Assembly (NCBI GenBank): GCA_009731375.1
Contig: BJOX01000072.1
Span: forward strand, 797,094 to 861,093
DNA: 64,000 nucleotides
From: Paulinella micropora
Taxonomy: Eukaryota; Cercozoa; Imbricatea; Euglyphida
Direction: 5' to 3'
The translations under genes were made by a program, and so were the position numbers. Within the stretch, counting starts at the first letter, position 1; every line of letters starts with the position of its first letter. The notes beneath the pieces were generated by a model. It was not told the DNA's origin. It made no database searches and worked only from the letters and a program-made list of their open reading frames with translations. This document shows positions 27,984-40,100 of the stretch, piece after piece.

Positions 27984-30900
27984 TTACTTGAGCTTTACCG
28001 TAAATTTGTTAAGTAAATACTCGAATTGTTCTTTCGGTAAATATTTTGTCATTACATCACCTATCTGCTTCTTCGTACCTACTTTTACAAACTTAATCTC
28101 ACCGTCTCTCTGTAGGTGGTGCATAAAGTGTAATTCTAAAGGTAAGTGTTTAGTTCTATTACCTGACATACCCCTCTCTGCCGCTAAGACTGTTTGAGAG
28201 TTATCCTCGAATAATTCTATCGGGCTCTTTTGGGCTATGTTTCTTGTGTAATGTGTTTTAGTGCAAGTCCCTCTCTAATGCACTCAGTTGCTGCAAATAT
28301 TTCAGCATCATTGGAACTCAGGGCGATGCGACTCTGTCGCTTTGATAACCATGCAACTGGATCGCTGCCCCATAGGATCACGAATCCAGTGCGGGACTTC
28401 CCTGTTTTCTTACAAACTTTGTGAGCCGCGTCGGGCCACATGGAAAGTTTTGGATAGGTTTGCCCTTCTTGCTCTGACTTAGGCTCATGGTAAGCTAAAC
28501 CTCGATAAGAGTTAACTAAATAACGAAAGATTCTGCCTAACATCGCATAAGTTATTCCCTTATCGATAGTTTGCATGACACTTGCCGAATTTAGTGCTTG
28601 TTCTATATCGGGTCTTGTCATCCTTGCGAGAAATAGCAAACGACCAACTAGACTAGGAATTGAAAATTTTCGCAAGCTAGCTGATTCCGACATCGGTTCC
28701 GTGAAATGTTCTTGCGCTGGAGTACTAACGGGTTTAGCAGAATCGTAGCCTACCTCTTTTAGTATCTGCTGCTGATATTTTCGCTGATGCAAAATTATTT
28801 TCCCGTTCGATTGCTCTATCTCTATTCCTTTGAATTCACGGGCAATACCGAGTCTTTTGAGCGGGAAATGTTTTTCTAATGCGGACGCAAAACGCTCATA
28901 TGCTTGTTTGTTTGGTGCGGTGAACAACAAGTCATCAACATGAAATATCCCTACTATCGCCTCTCTCGAAGCTTTATCATTTTCTACAAACATACATAAG
29001 TCTGAATCTAGCAACCTAAAACCTAGCTCCTCTAACTTGGGTGCTAATATCTCATACCATCTTCTTCCTGCCTATGGTGCACCATATAAAGCACCATCTA
29101 TACGCCAAATCATCCCCTCATGCCCTTCTCTGTCTACACTCTCTGGCGCATATGCATAAACAGGTTCATTCATGCGAGCATTTAGGTATGCATTTTTAAA
29201 ATCTATGCTGTATAGTTTGTGTTTGTGCCAGGCAGCTAGTTTGGCGAGAAATAATAGTGAATGGTGCGCGGCGCAAGGAACAAAGAGCTGATCTGGGTTA
29301 TAGCTAACACCGGGTTCTAACATATCTCCCCGTAAAGCTAAACGAGACGTTATGAACTTTTTCCCGTTCTCATCTAACTTTACTTTGTGAACCCATGTCA
29401 ATCTAACTATCTTACTAACTCCTGCCTTGCTTGCCTCCTTATGGGGTACCCATGTGTATGTGTTAAAGGATTGAAGAGCTTTTAGCTCTGTTTTCATACC
29501 CTCTAAAACATCTTTAGCTGTCAAACCTTCCTCTATGACATCTTTGGGTACTCTGATATCTACATACAAATAAAAATCACGAATCTCATCTGCCACCATA
29601 CGGTCATCGCATAAAAACATATTAGCGGGACTTTGTAACGGGTATTCGGGATCTTTCACGGAGTATTTGAGGATTTCCGAATTCAACATCCGTTCTTCTT
29701 CGTCCTCAAACTTAACTATGTGGGTGGGCTGAGGTCTGTCTCTTACTACGAGTCTATCTCTGGGGTCACTCACTCTGCTGACTACCCCTACTCGTACTAT
29801 GCTCTCCCATCCCTCACCGTACTTTTTCTTCGCCCATCCATCTCCCCATGCACGCGCGGGCACTCTTACTACCTTACCTATTAGCTCTTGAGCCTCTCTC
29901 TTTTCTCTCTTGGGCTCATTGCTAGGGGTAAATCTCTCTACTGCCTTGCGCTGCCTTTTACCGGGGATTATGTTACTCTCCGTTACTCTCTGACTCTGCT
30001 CCCACGTTAATCCCTTAGATGGTGGTGATTTTTCTTCGTATGCTCTTCTTTCATGTATTTTTAGTGGATCTGTTGGATCTTGTTCATTTGTATGCTCTTG
30101 TGGCTTGATCTTGTGCTCTGGGGGTAATTGTTGTGGATAATGTGGCTCTGGACTTGTGTGTAGGCGTGTATGTTTGTGATCCAATGTATTCTTCTCCACA
30201 TGCTCATTTTCATGCTCATTCTCATTCGCATCGATATCAACATTCTCTGTCTCCCCCTCAACTTCATCAAAGTGTGTTGTTGGGTGGTCGTTGTTGACGT
30301 TGTGCGGTGACTTAGGTGATTGAGGTGGTGATTGGGGTGGTGATTGGGGTGGTGACGCTTGTGGAGATGTGTGTGGTTGCTCGCTCTCATTCTCATTCTC
30401 CCCCTCAGAGTCATCATTATCCCACGACACTAGTTTAGGAGGATGAGCTTGTTTACCGATTTTGTGAATATTAAATCTCACATCTCTCACTCCGGAAATT
30501 ATCTTCTTACCATCCCATACGCGGTATAGTTCCCGAAATAGATCATATCCTACTAGCATCACCTTTTTCCTTCTGTACTCTCCCTTCCGCACTTTAGTCT
30601 TAGGTATATGTAACACACCCATACATCCTATTGGTTTTAAATGAAAGAGTGTTGGTTTTCTACCTAACAGCTGCTCATAAGGCGAAATTCCTTTGCGTTC
30701 CCCGTGAATTGCCGGTAGTATGTTGTGAATGGTTGTTGCTGCGTGTTCTAATTCTGCCCAGAATTGCGGCGGTAATTTAGCGTGATATCTCATTGCTCGT
30801 GCAGGCCCCGCCGTAATATCATTCACTTTTTCCGCAATAGGATTCCCGTCTTTATCGTTTGTCGCGGAGGTTTTCCAAATAAAGCGAATATTTTTCCACC

Positions 30901-31754
30901 ACTTAATGACTTCCTCCGGAATATGGAATTCTTGATCTGCGCGAATTTCCTTTACTTTGTTTCCTGTCTGTCTCTCATAAAAGGCTACAGCTTGTTTTAA
31001 GCAATCTACAAACTCATTCTTATGGGCTAAATAAAAGTCAAGAATGAACAGTGAGTAGTCGTCGGTGACCGAAAATTTATACCGTTTACCACCTATTGAT
31101 CTAGTTGCCCACGGTCCTGATGTGTCTATGTGTAGAATTATACCTGGCTTTTGGGCTCTTTCTATTGTATTAACTGCAAAACGTGGCAAACGTTTAGACT
31201 TTCCTATCATGCAAGATTCGCAAAATCTCACATCGCTCTCGTCACCAACTAACTTAATGTTCAAAATTTTTGCCAATAGGCGCATCTTTGTTAACCCATA
31301 ATGCCCACAGGCATAGTGAAAAAGCTTGATTCCTATCTTTCTAGGTTTGTCTGACTTTCTGGGGTAAGCTTCATATAATACTATATCTACGTGTAATTCT
31401 TTCTCTCTCTTATTTACTTCATGCTTACTTGTCTCGTTTTTGTTCTCATTTGTGGGGCTTCCCTCCCCTTCTACCCCCTTGTTGCGAAAGGATCATATCT
31501 TTCGTTGACTTTCAATGGTTCATCATATTCGTCATCCCATCTATATATCATACTCTTAGTTAATCTTCCCCTTACTAATATGTCACTCTCGTTAATGTAG
31601 ATGGGGTGTTTGAGTATTACTAACTGTCCGTTTTGGTGGATGACTTATCTGTTGTGTCTGTGGTCCATCTGTCCTGTAGAGACTATGCTAACTGGTAAGG
31701 TAGTGTCGAGTAACATCTTCTTTTCTACTGCTCTAGGCCTTCCTTTCCCATCTA
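27984..31754 (-). pseudogene. pol: Copia pol (integrase, reverse transcriptase, RNase H), broken
   Basis: In the long frame below about 31,350 the integrase shows its zinc region (LFHYACGHYG then FCESCMIGKSKR), ILHIDTSGPW, IRADQEFH and an AEKVND glutamate region. Then come a Ser/Pro/His-rich linker and the reverse transcriptase (SRLALRGD, SIDFKNAYLNA, DGALYGAP). TAG at 29,072-29,074 interrupts the RT. The next frame continues FHVDDLLF, LARMTRPDIEQAL and ALSSNDAEIFAATE. A shift near 28,250 leads to a last frame with NRTKHLPLELHFMHH, ending at 27,984. Between 31,285 and 31,754 the frame linking to the protease is also interrupted. It would copy and integrate element RNA if intact. Confidence 0.88.
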
Positions 31755-34460
31755 TCACAGCCTAGCTCTTCCTGACTTACTCAACTCCCTTTCTCCATTA
31801 CCTGTAAGTAGTTCTACCGGGTCTATCTCATCGACATCCGTCAATCTGTCTTCTCTGCATGATATGTCTGTGCTTGCTCCACTATCCTGTACTGTCATGT
31901 CTCTCTTTTTCATCACTCTTTTTCTCACATGTATCAGTACATGCTCTGTCTCTCCTTCTGTCTCTGTCTCTGTTTCTAGTTCACCCTCAGAGACTCCTCT
32001 ACCCTCACCTTGTCCCTCTTCTGTGAGTTGTGGAGGTGTAGTGATGGGACTCTGTCTGACTGCTCTCTCCAAGTACACTCCTTCTATTGCTCTTACTATG
32101 TCAGTCAAAAAGTCATCTCTCTCTAGCTCGCCACTCACGACACGCATCACTTCTCCATTCATTCCCCTCACGCACTCATTCATCAACGTTTTAGCTATTT
32201 CATTTATATCTTTGAAGGTTATGACGGGAGGGTTGATGGGTTGCGTGTTTGTTGTCTGTGTTGGTGGGAGTGCTGTGATTGGTCTAGAACTAGAGATTTG
32301 GAGTTGTTGTGAGGTGGGACCTATTTGGTTGCCAAACTTGTTGACAGAAGTGGGCCCAAGTCGTTGCTCTCCCTCATCCACTCCACTCTCTTCTCTCCCT
32401 TCTCTGCTCTGGCCGGTCCGCTGACTAGAAAATGGATTATGTTTGCGTGGTTGTTGCGGAATATTTTGCGAGACTTGTGGACTTGTGGAAATTTTGGTGT
32501 CACGTAAAGTTTCAAATTCCCCGAAAACGAGTCTTTGCGTAATTTTATGAGACTTTTCCAATGCCGCAGCTTTAAGACCTCGTTCGTCTGGGTAGTAAGG
32601 AGATTTGGGGGGACGCAACACGGGACTTACCGACAAATCCAACTCCGGATAATCTGGGTCTTGTGTGGCGTGATATCCGCAGTACCTCGCATAAGATAAT
32701 CGTTTCGCGTGATTTGCGTATATTCCTTTTCCTTTTGATTTTTCAACGGAAACATTACACGGTTTTTTGCGTCTGTTTATTCCGGCACATTTTGTGTCAG
32801 GCGTGACTCCGTAAGAACTCTCAAGCCTCAAAGGAGTTTCGTTAGGGTTAGGGGTGACTGGGGAACATCGTGGGGTGGCGGATACTAACCGCTCTTCCTT
32901 GCCTTCTCCCCGTAGTGAGGAGGGACCTCGTAGGGTGGCCGATACTAACCGCACTTCCCGTCCTTCTCCACTCTCACTATGTCTATTCCCTACCCTAGGT
33001 GTAGTCTTTGTATCGTTCAAAAGGGCTTGGGGACTTGTAGATTTGTGATGAGGTGAGCTTGGTTGCTCGTCATCTCTTTCTCTTTCTTCCTCATCATCAT
33101 CGCTCTTATCATAAGTGTTCCCCATATGGATTAAAGCAACGTTTGTATCAGAGTCACTTTGTTCGTCTTCGTTTTTGTCGTTGCCGGTTGTTATCAAAGT
33201 GAGTGCTTTCTTTTTCTTATGAAAGGGTTTCTTTTTGTTTTTGTAATTGTTCTTTTGTTCGTTCTTTTCTTGTTCCGTGCCTTTGTCTTCCGTTTGATTC
33301 CGTTTTAATTTTCCTTCTTTGCGGAACTTTTCCGAAATCACCGGACAATATCTCATGGTATGGCCTTTGGCATCACATCCGAAACACGTGACTTTGAGCG
33401 TCCAGTTTGGAGCTGTCTTTGGTCCCGGTTTATTGTCTCCCCTTTTCCCTTTATTATCCATCAGGAGATTGGTCTCTTGCCGCTGCTTGCCATCCCGAGA
33501 TTTCTTGTTGTTGTCTTTGCGAATTTGAGTTTTTCTCTCACGGAAATTGTTACGTCTTTCTTTTTCTTCCCACATTAACCATCTTTCCCTAGATGCTTCG
33601 CATAGTTCCGAGAAATTTGGTCTTAGTCTGGCCGGGAGATCATAGTGGTCCACCTGAAATTTATCCCCGAAAGCTGGATGGTAGCGCAATTTCTTAAATA
33701 GCTTTCTCTTTGCTTCCTCATCGGAAAATGGCGCCCCACGTAAACTTTCAAGCTGGATTTTCTTTGCGAGAAATTCATTTAGCCAGTCTACATACCTCTG
33801 ACCTGCCCTTGGTCTCGTTCTCTCAAACTCTTCCTCTAACATGTACCTACCTGCTCCGGAAATGCCTCCCCATTGATCTCTTACTACTATCAACTCTTCA
33901 ATGGGTCCTTTCGTCTTCTGTGTTCGCAGGAAATTAGATACATTGTCTTTGGAAAAAGCCACAGACAGACATAACTGCAAAGTTTTCATCCTTTCATAAT
34001 ATTTCTTCTCTTTGCGGATAGCTGTCTTTCTTCTTGTGTGTTGTTTCATACTTTGTCTTTTCTTTTTCCTTGCTTCTTTCTCTTTCCACTCTCTCTTTTG
34101 TTCTGCTGTCATTTTATCCCAACCTTCTGGCTGTTTGATATCTTCTTTCTTTGTCTGGGGTCTCTGTCTTCCTCTCTGAGAGGTGTCTGACTCTTCATCT
34201 TCCTCACTATCACTTATGGGCGTGTCGGGCTCTTCTAAGTCTTCTGCCGTCTTAGCCCTTGCTTCGTCGTAAGGAAAATCCCTTTTGGCTTTAGCTGGGT
34301 CGGCTAATGCCACAGATACCATCTCTGCCACGTGGACAGATATCCCCTGCATGTGCTTCTGAAACTTGCTTGACCAAGGCCAAAAGCTTTGGTTGCCCTC
34401 GAATATGGGCACTTGACTCAATACGTGGTTTGGCACGCTTGCCTCCTTGACAAGGCTCAT
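31755..34460 (-). CDS. gag: Copia Gag with zinc knuckle and start of protease
   Basis: About 901 codons from the first ATG (34,460, MSLVKEASVPNHV). The Gag part has FWPWSSKFQKHM near the N-terminus and a CCHC knuckle CFGCDAKGHTMRYC. A long Ser/Pro-rich region follows, then a retropepsin motif VQDSGASTDIS close to the end. The frame stops 30 or so codons past DSGAS, before the protease is complete, so either a frameshift is used or the gene is damaged. The initiating ATG falls within the predicted primer-binding sequence beside the LTR. Confidence 0.8.
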   Translation of the reverse strand: MSLVKEASVPNHVLSQVPIFEGNQSFWPWSSKFQKHMQGISVHVAEMVSVALADPAKAKRDFPYDEARAKTAEDLEEPDTPISDSEEDEESDTSQRGRQRPQTKKEDIKQPEGWDKMTAEQKREWKEKEARKKKRQSMKQHTRRKTAIRKEKKYYERMKTLQLCLSVAFSKDNVSNFLRTQKTKGPIEELIVVRDQWGGISGAGRYMLEEEFERTRPRAGQRYVDWLNEFLAKKIQLESLRGAPFSDEEAKRKLFKKLRYHPAFGDKFQVDHYDLPARLRPNFSELCEASRERWLMWEEKERRNNFRERKTQIRKDNNKKSRDGKQRQETNLLMDNKGKRGDNKPGPKTAPNWTLKVTCFGCDAKGHTMRYCPVISEKFRKEGKLKRNQTEDKGTEQEKNEQKNNYKNKKKPFHKKKKALTLITTGNDKNEDEQSDSDTNVALIHMGNTYDKSDDDEEERERDDEQPSSPHHKSTSPQALLNDTKTTPRVGNRHSESGEGREVRLVSATLRGPSSLRGEGKEERLVSATPRCSPVTPNPNETPLRLESSYGVTPDTKCAGINRRKKPCNVSVEKSKGKGIYANHAKRLSYARYCGYHATQDPDYPELDLSVSPVLRPPKSPYYPDERGLKAAALEKSHKITQRLVFGEFETLRDTKISTSPQVSQNIPQQPRKHNPFSSQRTGQSREGREESGVDEGEQRLGPTSVNKFGNQIGPTSQQLQISSSRPITALPPTQTTNTQPINPPVITFKDINEIAKTLMNECVRGMNGEVMRVVSGELERDDFLTDIVRAIEGVYLERAVRQSPITTPPQLTEEGQGEGRGVSEGELETETETEGETEHVLIHVRKRVMKKRDMTVQDSGASTDISCREDRLTDVDEIDPVELLTGNGERELSKSGRARL

Positions 34461-34466
34461 AACCAA
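34453..34466 (-). other. Primer-binding site of copia element (overlaps gag ATG)
   Basis: Minus strand TGGTTATGAGCC lies at the LTR edge. It resembles the TGGTATCAGAGC initiator-Met tRNA sites common in copia elements, with differences, and it contains the gag ATG. Confidence 0.5.
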
Positions 34467-34775
34467 AGTGATCTATCACTCAAACGCAGAGTTTAGGGAA
34501 GCTACCCCGCTAAGGGTATAGAATAACCGAAGAAAAGACTTTTAATGACTTTGGGCCACACAAAATTTTTGATGTTATGACCTTTACAGAATGGTAATAC
34601 TCATTTGATTCTAGGCATTCCAGACTATGATTCGCGAATACTCTAGAAAGTGTCCTTGTCAGTAATAAAGGTATTAATAACTGTCCGGCCTATGAACTTG
34701 CCTATGACTAAGACTATCCAAATTACCGGTAAATTGACTAGGTGGAGTAACGGGTATTAATAGTACATTACAACG
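34464..34775 (-). repeat. 5' LTR of copia element
   Basis: Partner of 27,228-27,539, with one substitution seen (GGGC versus GGGT). Confidence 0.88.
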
Positions 34776-34795
34776 GAGAGAGAGAGAGAGAGAGT

Positions 34796-34837
<42 letters not shown>

Positions 34838-34995
34838 GAGAGCCTCCGAGAGTGTGTGTGTGAAAGAGAGTGAGAGAGAGAGAGAGAGAAAGAAAGAGGG
34901 AGAGAGAGAGAGAGCCTCGGAGAGAGAGAGAGAGAGAGAGATGAATAAGAGGAGAGAGGAGAAAGGGAGAGAGGGAGAGAGGGAGAGAGGGAAAG
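34776..34995. repeat. GA-rich microsatellite
   Basis: Continuation of the array at 26,925-27,227, with the same CCTCCGAGAGTGTGTG cassette. Confidence 0.92.
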
Positions 34996-35360
34996 ACATA
35001 CATGCATACATGCATACATGCATACATACATACATACATACATACATGCATACATGCATACATGCATACATGCAGACATGCATACATACATACATACATA
35101 CATGTATACATGCATAAATGCATACATACATACATACATGCATGCATGCATGCATGCATCATGCATGCATGCATGCATACGTGCATGCATGCATGTATAC
35201 ATACATACATACATACATACATACATACATACATACATACCTACATACATACATACCTATATAACTACATACATACATACATGCATGCATACATACATAC
35301 ATACACATACATACATACATACATACATAGATACATAGATACATATATACATATATACAT

Positions 35361-35391
<31 letters not shown>

Positions 35392-36362
35392 TACACATAC
35401 ATACATACATACATACGTCATTGCATGCATACATGCATACATACATTCAAACAAACATGCATACATGAATACATACATACATACATACATACATACATGC
35501 ATGCATGCATGCATGCATGCATGCATACGTACATACATGCATACATACATACATGTATAATACATACATACATACATACATACATGCATGCATGCATACA
35601 TACATACATACATACATACACATACACACATACATACATACATACATACATACATGCATGCATACATGTATGCATACATACATGTATACATGCACACATG
35701 CACACATACATACATACATGCATACATGCATACATGCATACATACATACATACATGCATGCATGCATGCATGCATGCATGCATTACATACATGCATACAT
35801 ACACGCATACATACATACATACATACATACATACATACATGCATGCATACATACATGCATGCCTGCATACATGCATGCATGCATGCATACATACATACAT
35901 ACATACATGCATACATACATACATACACATATATACACATACATACACATACATAGATACACGTACATAGATACACGTACACACACATACATACATACAT
36001 ACATACATACATACATACGTACATACATACATGCATGCATGCATACATACATACATACATAGATACATATAATATACATACATACATACATACATACATA
36101 CATACATACATGCATACATACATACATACATACGTACATACACAAGCCATACATACGTACATACACAAGCCAAACACACATACACACACACACACACATA
36201 CACACACATACACACACTTACACACACATACACACACATACATACATACATACATACATACATACATACATCATTGCATGCATGCATGCATACATGCATA
36301 CATATATACATACATACATACATACATACATGCATACATGCATGCATGCCTGCATGCATGCA
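34996..36362. repeat. CATA/CATG tetranucleotide array, left of element B
   Basis: Imperfect CATA repeats with CATG blocks. It ends in CATGCA (36,357-36,362), the left copy of the element B target duplication. The THTYI or MYVC frames are artefacts. Confidence 0.95.
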
Positions 36363-36459
36363 AGTAGTATAGGGTCGCACTTCGGCACACTTTTTCAAGA
36401 CATACCCCGCCCCGCCACAGGGACACACACCGGCCGGCCCGGACGGGACAAAATGGCAA
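36363..36459 (+). repeat. Left terminal inverted repeat of element B
   Basis: Matches the reverse complement of 57,693-57,787 apart from a few changes in the C-rich middle (36,398-36,416). It contains the GC-rich palindrome CCGGCCGG near 36,431. Confidence 0.93.
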
Positions 36460-36510
36460 CAAATATTTAATATTTAAAATAATACCGTCAAATATAAAGA
36501 CACAGACACG

Positions 36511-36918
36511 ATGACCAACGAGGACACTGAAAAAAAGACAACTCGTAGATTTACAATTTCAAAAGGATGTATTATGATAAAGAATAATGAAAAGAGGCCG
36601 ATGGTAAAAGTTCAATGGAGAGAAGGAGGTAAAACGATGTTTAAGAGTTTTAGTATTGGAAAACGAAGAACCCAAGAACAAGCAATGGAAGAAGCAAAGA
36701 AATATTACGAGGAAAAATTAAAACCAAAGTATGATGAATGGAAAGTTAATTATGATAAGGAAACAAAAGAAATCAAAAAAGAAAAGAAAAGAAATCGGAA
36801 GAAGACTCCTTTCAAGTGTGAGTGTGGAGTTGAAATCAATAGGAGTAGCAAAGCGAGGCATATGAAATCAAACATACACAGCGGGGGCAAGCCCCCGCAC
36901 CTCCAAGCGGGGTTGTAG
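36511..36918 (+). CDS. Small DNA-binding-type protein: AP2-like region plus C-terminal zinc finger
   Basis: 135 aa, the first gene inside the left terminus. Residues about 12-68 (RFTISKGCI, VKVQWREGGKTMFKSFSIG, EEAKKYYEE) have the strand-strand-helix look of an AP2/ERF-like DNA-binding domain. Residues about 103-125 read KCECGVEINRSSKARHMKS then NIH, a C-x-C...H-x5-H finger. A basic linker of Lys/Arg joins them. A role as transcription factor or terminus-binding protein is inference. The last codons run into GC-rich hairpin DNA, so the final residues may be shaped by that element. Its homologue in element A would lie outside the window. Confidence 0.6.
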   Translation: MTNEDTEKKTTRRFTISKGCIMIKNNEKRPMVKVQWREGGKTMFKSFSIGKRRTQEQAMEEAKKYYEEKLKPKYDEWKVNYDKETKEIKKEKKRNRKKTPFKCECGVEINRSSKARHMKSNIHSGGKPPHLQAGL

Positions 36919-36932
36919 GGGTTTACCCCTAC
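36881..36932 (+). terminator. Pair of GC-rich hairpins at 3' end of first gene
   Basis: GCGGGGGC/GCCCCCGC with an AA loop (36,881-36,898) is followed by GTAGGGG/CCCCTAC with a TTTA loop (36,915-36,932), which overlaps the stop codon. A near copy of the first hairpin, with CCGCACC next to it, is at 46,252-46,269 at the protease stop. A 3'-end signal is plausible. Confidence 0.4.
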
Positions 36933-37104
36933 ACCGCCCGCCCGGCCAGCACCGCCCGCCCCACCCTAAATTCCCATCTAAACATAGGGCCCCCCGTATA
37001 TATAGACACGGGGAGCACACAGCGGACCACGGCGGGGGCAGACGATTGATATAATTATTTAATTTTCAAAAAAAATTGTTATCCAATATATACACTGACT
37101 AACA
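36933..37104. other. Intergenic DNA before polymerase gene
   Basis: GC-rich to about 37,045, then AT-rich with ATATATAGACACG near 36,996. No gene seen. Confidence 0.5.
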
Positions 37105-37160
37105 GAAAGATTTAAAAAATCTTTCAGCAAAAGGTTTTGTGAAACTTTTTCAAAAGTTTC
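37105..37160 (+). promoter_or_regulatory. Two palindromes directly before polymerase start
   Basis: GAAAGATTT/AAATCTTTC (37,105-37,125) and GAAACTTTT/AAAAGTTTC (37,141-37,160); the second abuts the ATG at 37,161. The second recurs at 49,901-49,920, upstream of the 120-aa gene. A hybrid of both lies at 55,300-55,320, upstream of the integrase. The first recurs upstream of the capsid gene of element A. Confidence 0.5.
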
Positions 37161-40100
37161 ATGGAGACACACACTTACAACGGTATTCAGTATAGGTTGG
37201 ACAGATTTAGGGAACAAAAAATCAATTATGAAATCAAAAGGGTCAGGGGTCAAGATGTGCTTTACATAATACCGGAGGGGTATAAAAGAAAGTATAAGGT
37301 GGATACAACAACGGCCCAGAATTACTTGAACCGAGTAAGAGGTGCTGTTTACTTTCACGCTATGCCAGAAGCACCACCCTTACAGGTAGATGAACAACCG
37401 CAGTTTGAAGCGAAAGTGAGAGAAAGAAAAGAAAAGGTGAAAGACCTAATGCGGTATGCTAACTACGAAATCAAACACGTTGATAGAAAGAAGCACGTGC
37501 TAGGCATTAATGAAAGCCAGTATTGGGTTAAGCTTACTGGAAACTTCACTTCTTTCAGCATGAATGATATTCTACAGTTCATTGAGATAATACTGAATGA
37601 CTTTATCAAAAGACAGATGCAAAATGGTATGATTAGTGTGAGTATCAAGTTTGTAGATTACTATGGGGCTGTATCTACGGGTTTGAAGACTATTAATCAG
37701 ATTTCTGTCAGAGATGTTTTGGAAAGATTGTCAGCATTATTTCAAAGCAATGAAAGCCTTTATACAGACGAAAAGGGATCTAATATGGATAAGTTTAGGT
37801 TCGTTTTGAAATCTGTTGAAATGCCGACGGGAGGGACTAGGCTTCAGGTAATTAATAAGTTGGATGTATATGAAAAGAAAGGAGTAATTCAAATTAATAA
37901 TACAGACAACATATGCTTGGCCAGAGCAATTGTTGTAGTAAAAGCAAAAAAAGAAAAACACGAAAAATTCAAAGTAATAAGGATGGGACGAAAGATACAG
38001 GAGGAGATGGCTTTGAAACTACACGAAGAAGCGAAAGTCATTCAGGATGTGTGCGGTATTCCTGAAATTAATACATTTGCTAGCCACATTAAATACAATC
38101 TGGTTATTGTTGAATTCCCTGACAAGATTGTTTATAAGACAGACCTTATTGATGAGGCAGGCAAACGACTTACGAACCTTTACATACTTAAGACAGAGAA
38201 CCACTATGATGCGATAANNNNNNNNNNCGAGGATTTCAAAAGCGACACGCCTGCGAAGCTAAATGTAATATCTGCGAAACCAAAGACTGTAAGGGTATTA
38301 ACGATAGAAGCAATTGGACTGATTGCTATTCGTGTAATAGAAATTTTCCCAACACGGTATGTTTCAATAACCACAAGAAGACGAATTGCGATATCAAAGC
38401 GAAATGTCTTTCGTGCGGACTTAATTACAGGAAGAAAGATGAACACAAACGCGGTTATGCGAAATGCCGTAATTGTAAGGAACTGAAACCACTTGAACAC
38501 CAATGTGAAATCGTGAAGAAAGACATACTACCTTTTTCAGAGAAATACATATTCTTTGACTTTGAAGCTACACAGGATACAGGCGAGCACGTAGTCAATC
38601 ATGCGGAAAGCCAGTATTACGATGCTAAGGAGCAACCAGTCATTCATAAGAACATCGATGATTTCTGTAAGTGGGCTTTTGAACCTAAGCACAACGGATT
38701 TACATTCAGTGCTCATAACAGTCGCGGATATGACTGCCAGTTTATTCTTAAATGGTTAGTGGATAACGGACAGGCGCCATTCGTCATTTATCAGGGCGGT
38801 AAGATAATGATGATGACTTTGAAGAAATACCGTTTCATTGATAGTCTCAGTTTCCTTACGATGCCGTTGGCCGATTTTCCTAAGACATTCGGATTGAACG
38901 AACTTAAAAAAGGTTTCTTCCCTCACTTCTTCAATACGGATAAGAATAAAAATTATGTTGGTGTTATGCCTCATAAGAAGCACTACGGCTACGACACGAT
39001 GAAAGATAAGAAAAGGGAGGAATTCTTAGAATGGTATGAAAGCCAAAAAAACAACACATTTGATATGCAGAAGGAAATCGCGGAATACTGTCATAGCGAT
39101 GTTGATATTTTGAGAAGGGGATGTATGGATTTTAGAAAGCAGTTTCTTGAATTCGGTATTGAACCGTTTCAATATACAACTATTGCGAGTTGTGTTATGG
39201 CTTTGTATCGGGCTAAGTTTATGCCTGAGAATTCAATTGCTGTGTTGAAGGCGGAAAAGCAAAACAGGATTACCTCTCGGGCTTGTGTTGAATGGATAGC
39301 TTACAGAAGCAGGTTAGACCAAACGGATATCAAACACGCATTCAATGGAGGTGAAAAAATGTTTCAACTTGGCCAATCCCGTGTGTATGTAGATGGCTGG
39401 GATGAAAAGACTAAAACCGCTTACGAATTTCACTGCTGTCTCTGGCACGGATGTCCAAAGTGCTTCAATGGTAATATTATTAACACTAAGAAGAATAAGA
39501 CAATGGGCGAACTATACAAGGCAACAATGAGACGAGAAAAAGATCTAAGCAAGCAAGTCAGCAAACTAGTAACTATCTGGGAATGTGAATGGAGATTAAT
39601 GAAAACAAGTGAAAGCCTAGCGGAAGATACTAATGAACGAATTACGGAACAAGAAGGACTTAACCCGCGAGAAGCAATGTTTGGGGGTAGAACGGATGCT
39701 CTTACATTGTATTGGAAGTCTAGACATAACAGCGAATACGCAAAATACATTGACATATGCTCTCTGTATCCGACCGTTATGTATCACGACCCTTTTCCAC
39801 ACGGGCACCACGAAATCATACGCCCCAATAATGATGATGAGAGAAAGGATATGAAAAACAAAATCATAAACAGAGAATATTTCGGAGTGTCTAAGGTTAA
39901 GATGCTACCGCCGAGAAAATTACTACACCCCGTTTTACCTAAGGCGGATAGAGGAAAACTGATGTATTACCTGTGCGACAAATGCGGAATGACCGAACAA
40001 AGGGATGAATGTAAGCACACCGATAACGAGCGAGCAATAACGGGCACGTGGGCAACTCCTGAAATTTACAAGGCCTTAGACAAAGGCTACAAGCTAATTA

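Larger units (their letters stand above)
27228..34775 (-). mobile_element. Ty1/copia-type LTR retrotransposon
   Basis: Two LTR copies (27,228-27,539 and 34,464-34,775) flank minus-strand gag and pol with copia order: DSGAS protease, integrase before reverse transcriptase, then RNase H. GAGAG flanks both ends, which fits a 5-bp duplication but is uninformative inside a GA array. The LTRs differ at one base in about 304, so insertion is very recent. The pol frame nevertheless has a frameshift after the protease, a TAG at 29,072-29,074 and a frameshift near 28,250. Confidence 0.92.

Noticed and set aside
34674-36367. Long frames in the CATA array
   Set aside because: Same repeat artefact; overlapping frames are open on both strands.
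37161-38486. Single 441-codon protein across the gap
   Set aside because: The 10-base N run joins two different frames. After the gap the real frame is the one leading into the polymerase.
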